Shown: piece after piece, positions 16,324 through 18,076 of the stretch
Layout: the number at the start of each line of letters is the position of its first letter
How positions within the stretch are numbered: the first letter of the stretch is position 1
DNA from: Thalassiosira profunda
Lineage: Eukaryota > Bacillariophyta > Thalassiosirophyceae > Thalassiosirales > Thalassiosiraceae
Length of the DNA stretch: 18,076 bases
Assembly: GCA_036939355.1 (NCBI GenBank)
Contig: JALLAP010001960.1
Coordinates: 1 to 18,076, forward strand
Reading direction: 5' to 3'
Notes under the pieces: model-generated
What the model saw: the letters and a program-made list of their open reading frames with translations, nothing else
What the model was told of the DNA's origin: nothing
Databases searched by the model: none
Translations under genes and position numbers: made by a program

Positions 16324-16542
16324 GGTGGTGGTAGCCGCGGCAAAGTTGAGGGCCGCGCGCGGCTTGATGACACCTCTCGTGCGTCATCTCCTCTTTGATG
16401 CAAAAGACACGCTCAGGACCGTACTTACGTACCTCTACTCAATACCTCAGAGCAAAAAGCAAAGCGCAACGATTTCTCGCCAAATAATGACATCCCGCCC
16501 CGCCCGGAGCGCAGCGCAACGAGAGCGCAGCCATTTCTCACG
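16324..16542. promoter_or_regulatory. Divergent intergenic region, bidirectional promoter candidate
   Basis: Only 219 bp separate the minus-strand tRNA-binding gene start from the plus-strand ATG at 16543. Both promoters and 5' UTRs must fit here. No TATA box is clear. An upstream ATG at 16487 is listed separately. Confidence 0.4.
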
Positions 16543-16627
16543 ATGGAGGAGGCACCGACGAACGAGGACGGCGGCGGTGGACCGGCGGCTGCTGCCCGGG
16601 GACCGCTGCGCCCGCGCCCCGACCTGA
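16487..16627 (+). other. Overlapping upstream ORF before the coiled-coil gene
   Basis: An ATG at 16487 opens a 46-codon frame ending at 16627 and overlapping the main start at 16543 in another frame. If transcribed, it would reduce initiation at the main ATG unless bypassed. Its peptide is Arg-rich and looks non-coding. Confidence 0.35.
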
Positions 16628-18076
16628 TGGCAGACGACGTCTCGCCCAATTCGAATGCGAGCGATTCCACTGGGTCGAACGCCTCTCTGAGCAAGGCCGC
16701 GAAATCTGTGGGCAGCGCGGCCAGCCGACGGCCGCCGCAGCCTCCCAACAACAATAAGAGGCGGAAGCACCTGCCCGTGAAATCGTCGGGGTACGGCCGC
16801 CCGTCCACGCCGCTGGGGACGGAGCCTCCTCGCAACAAGTCGCGGTCGCGACCCTCCTCGCCGGCCAACTCGGTCGCGAGCGCCTCCAGCGCGAGGAGCG
16901 CCCGCTCCACCCGCTCGAGATTGCGGCACGGCGATGGAACATTGTCCAAGATCATCGCCGGGGACGCCGGCTCCTCGCAGTTCAAGCGGCCGGCGACGAG
17001 GGCCGATCGGTCGCGAACGCCGAGTCCAGCGCCCAGCCTGAACCGGCGTCACGGAAGTGCCAGGGACAGCGGCAGGAAGAAGAAGGCGGGGAGGTCGCGC
17101 ACGCCCCGCCCCGCCGTGGGGAAGCGTTCCCGCGAGGGAAATGGCGGCTCGGCGCTGAAGCGGCTGAAGGAGGGCCGACGGGAGGCGATCAACAACAACG
17201 GCCACAAAGTGTCCAACAACAATTCATTGGCGATGTCTCCCGCGATCAGCCTGCAATCGCCCTCCCGGAAGGACTATACCCGGCTCGACGCCGATCCCAC
17301 CCCCGTGAGGGAGGCGCGGCGGCTGTCGTCCAACTTTCGCATTTACCCCCCGGCGCCGGCGCTCGCTGCGGCGTCCAGCCCGGCGGCCCGGGATAATGGA
17401 GAGGAGGCAGAGGCGCCACTGTCGTATTCCAAGGCGCTGCGGAAGGGCCTCGAGAATGAGAATGGCATAGGGGCTGCCGTTACTGCCTCGTCACCCATGT
17501 CGGCGGCCAAGCTGTTCCAATCTCAAAATGGCCATGCCTCCAATCCCGCCGCCTCCAACGCCAACGCAAGCTCCCTCTTCGACGGTTTCGATCCCAACCT
17601 GAGCGAGACCGCCGCCCTCGCGGCGCAGATCTTCTCCCGCCAATCGGGAATCGACGCGCCCACCCTCCAGCGGCTGCTGTCGCAGTCGGCCCAGTCGAGG
17701 GGCGAAACGAAGCAGTGGGAGTTGCGGAAGCGGTTGGAGCACAAGGAGGAGGAGGCGTCGGGGTTGCGGGCGGTGTTGCGGGATTTGATTGAGGGCAAGG
17801 AGAAGTTTGCGAAGGGCGCGGTTGGCATTGAACAGGGGTTGCGGCAGAGGCTTGGCGAGGCCAAGGGCGTTGTGGATGGGCTGAACAAAGTAAAGTCGGA
17901 AATCGAGGAGGAGCTGAATCGGGAGAAGGACGAGGGCGCCTCGCTGAAAGAAAAGGTACAGGAATTGCTGCGCGAGAGAGAATCGCTGGGCACCAAGTGC
18001 GAGATGCTCCAGTCCGAGGTCGACGGGGCCAAGGCCGAGGCGGCCCGGCTGCAAACGGCCAACACCGACAACGCCG
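16543..18076 (+). CDS. Large basic Ser/Arg-rich coiled-coil protein, partial (3' off edge)
   Basis: The frame is open from the ATG at 16543 to the right edge, giving at least 511 residues. The first 280 or so are predicted disordered and rich in Ser, Arg, Pro and Asn, with repeated R-S-R-T-P and S-R-P-S-S-P motifs that look like kinase sites. A Ser/Ala/Asn-rich middle follows. From about residue 386 the sequence is a charged heptad-like helix (KQWELRKRLEHKEEEASGLR, then EIEEELNREKDEGASLKEK and AARLQTAN) that continues past the edge, so it is probably a coiled coil. No catalytic motif is in the window. A basic head followed by a coiled coil is the layout of kinesin-14 proteins, whose motor is at the C-terminus, but golgin-like or centrosomal proteins fit as well. 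The start is the first in-frame ATG in good context (CACGATGG). Confidence 0.75.
   Translation, partial: MEEAPTNEDGGGGPAAAARGPLRPRPDLMADDVSPNSNASDSTGSNASLSKAAKSVGSAASRRPPQPPNNNKRRKHLPVKSSGYGRPSTPLGTEPPRNKSRSRPSSPANSVASASSARSARSTRSRLRHGDGTLSKIIAGDAGSSQFKRPATRADRSRTPSPAPSLNRRHGSARDSGRKKKAGRSRTPRPAVGKRSREGNGGSALKRLKEGRREAINNNGHKVSNNNSLAMSPAISLQSPSRKDYTRLDADPTPVREARRLSSNFRIYPPAPALAAASSPAARDNGEEAEAPLSYSKALRKGLENENGIGAAVTASSPMSAAKLFQSQNGHASNPAASNANASSLFDGFDPNLSETAALAAQIFSRQSGIDAPTLQRLLSQSAQSRGETKQWELRKRLEHKEEEASGLRAVLRDLIEGKEKFAKGAVGIEQGLRQRLGEAKGVVDGLNKVKSEIEEELNREKDEGASLKEKVQELLRERESLGTKCEMLQSEVDGAKAEAARLQTANTDNA

Noticed and set aside
15617..16387. A second minus-strand frame overlapping the tRNA-binding gene
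   Set aside because: It has no domain and is a one-base-shifted shadow of the tRNA-binding protein frame, which has clear motifs.
16447..17205. A 252-codon minus-strand frame opposite the coiled-coil gene
   Set aside because: It is a GC-driven antisense shadow. The plus-strand frame stays open over 1.5 kb and shows Ser/Arg motifs and heptads.
1..18076. Mobile element, viral gene, CRISPR array, tRNA or rRNA
   Set aside because: No terminal repeats, transposase or reverse transcriptase motifs, regular spacer-repeat array, or tRNA A/B boxes were recognised by reading both strands. A covariance-model scan was not possible.

Overview
The window looks nuclear and eukaryotic, most likely from a photosynthetic stramenopile (ochrophyte), with a diatom the best guess. 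Several signs point this way. Coding DNA is GC-rich and broken by short GT-AG introns (75-154 nt) that are more AT-rich. Two predicted proteins begin with a signal-peptide-like stretch followed by an ASGFAP- or APAFVP-type motif, which resembles the presequence used to enter a secondary plastid. One protein carries an S-P-T/N-P-T-E linker of the kind common in diatom secreted proteins, and the cyclin is strongly divergent. There are no bacterial operons, no ribosome binding sites, and no tRNA, rRNA or CRISPR array that I could recognise.

Layout, left to right. (1) A minus-strand gene runs off the left edge. (2) A two-exon SF1 UPF1-like RNA helicase with an RGG-rich N-terminus (564-4764, +). 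(3) A secreted thioredoxin-fold protein with a CRNC active site (5248-6867, +). (4) A two-exon FAD amine/polyamine oxidase (7438-9083, +), preceded by a cluster of TGCATGCA palindromes. (5) A tentative small two-exon gene (9181-9661, -). (6) A divergent cyclin (9991-10842, +). (7) A predicted plastid GNAT acetyltransferase (10998-11840, -). (8) A seven-exon secreted modular protein (12617-15110, +) with four Cys-rich carbohydrate-binding-like modules, a PT-rich linker and a C-terminal beta-sandwich-like domain. It carries an apparent one-base lesion in exon 2. (9) A predicted plastid protein with a tRNA-binding (EMAPII/Trbp111-like) domain (15451-16323, -). (10) A large basic, Ser/Arg-rich, coiled-coil protein running off the right edge (16543-18076, +).

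The genes do not form one pathway; this reads as an ordinary gene-dense nuclear segment. The strongest candidate for something new is gene 8. Its module order, its introns placed inside the SPT repeat with related intron sequences, its internal 51-bp duplication and the frame lesion together suggest a recently and repeatedly rearranged cell-surface or cell-wall protein. Function assignments rest on motifs read by eye. No database search was possible.
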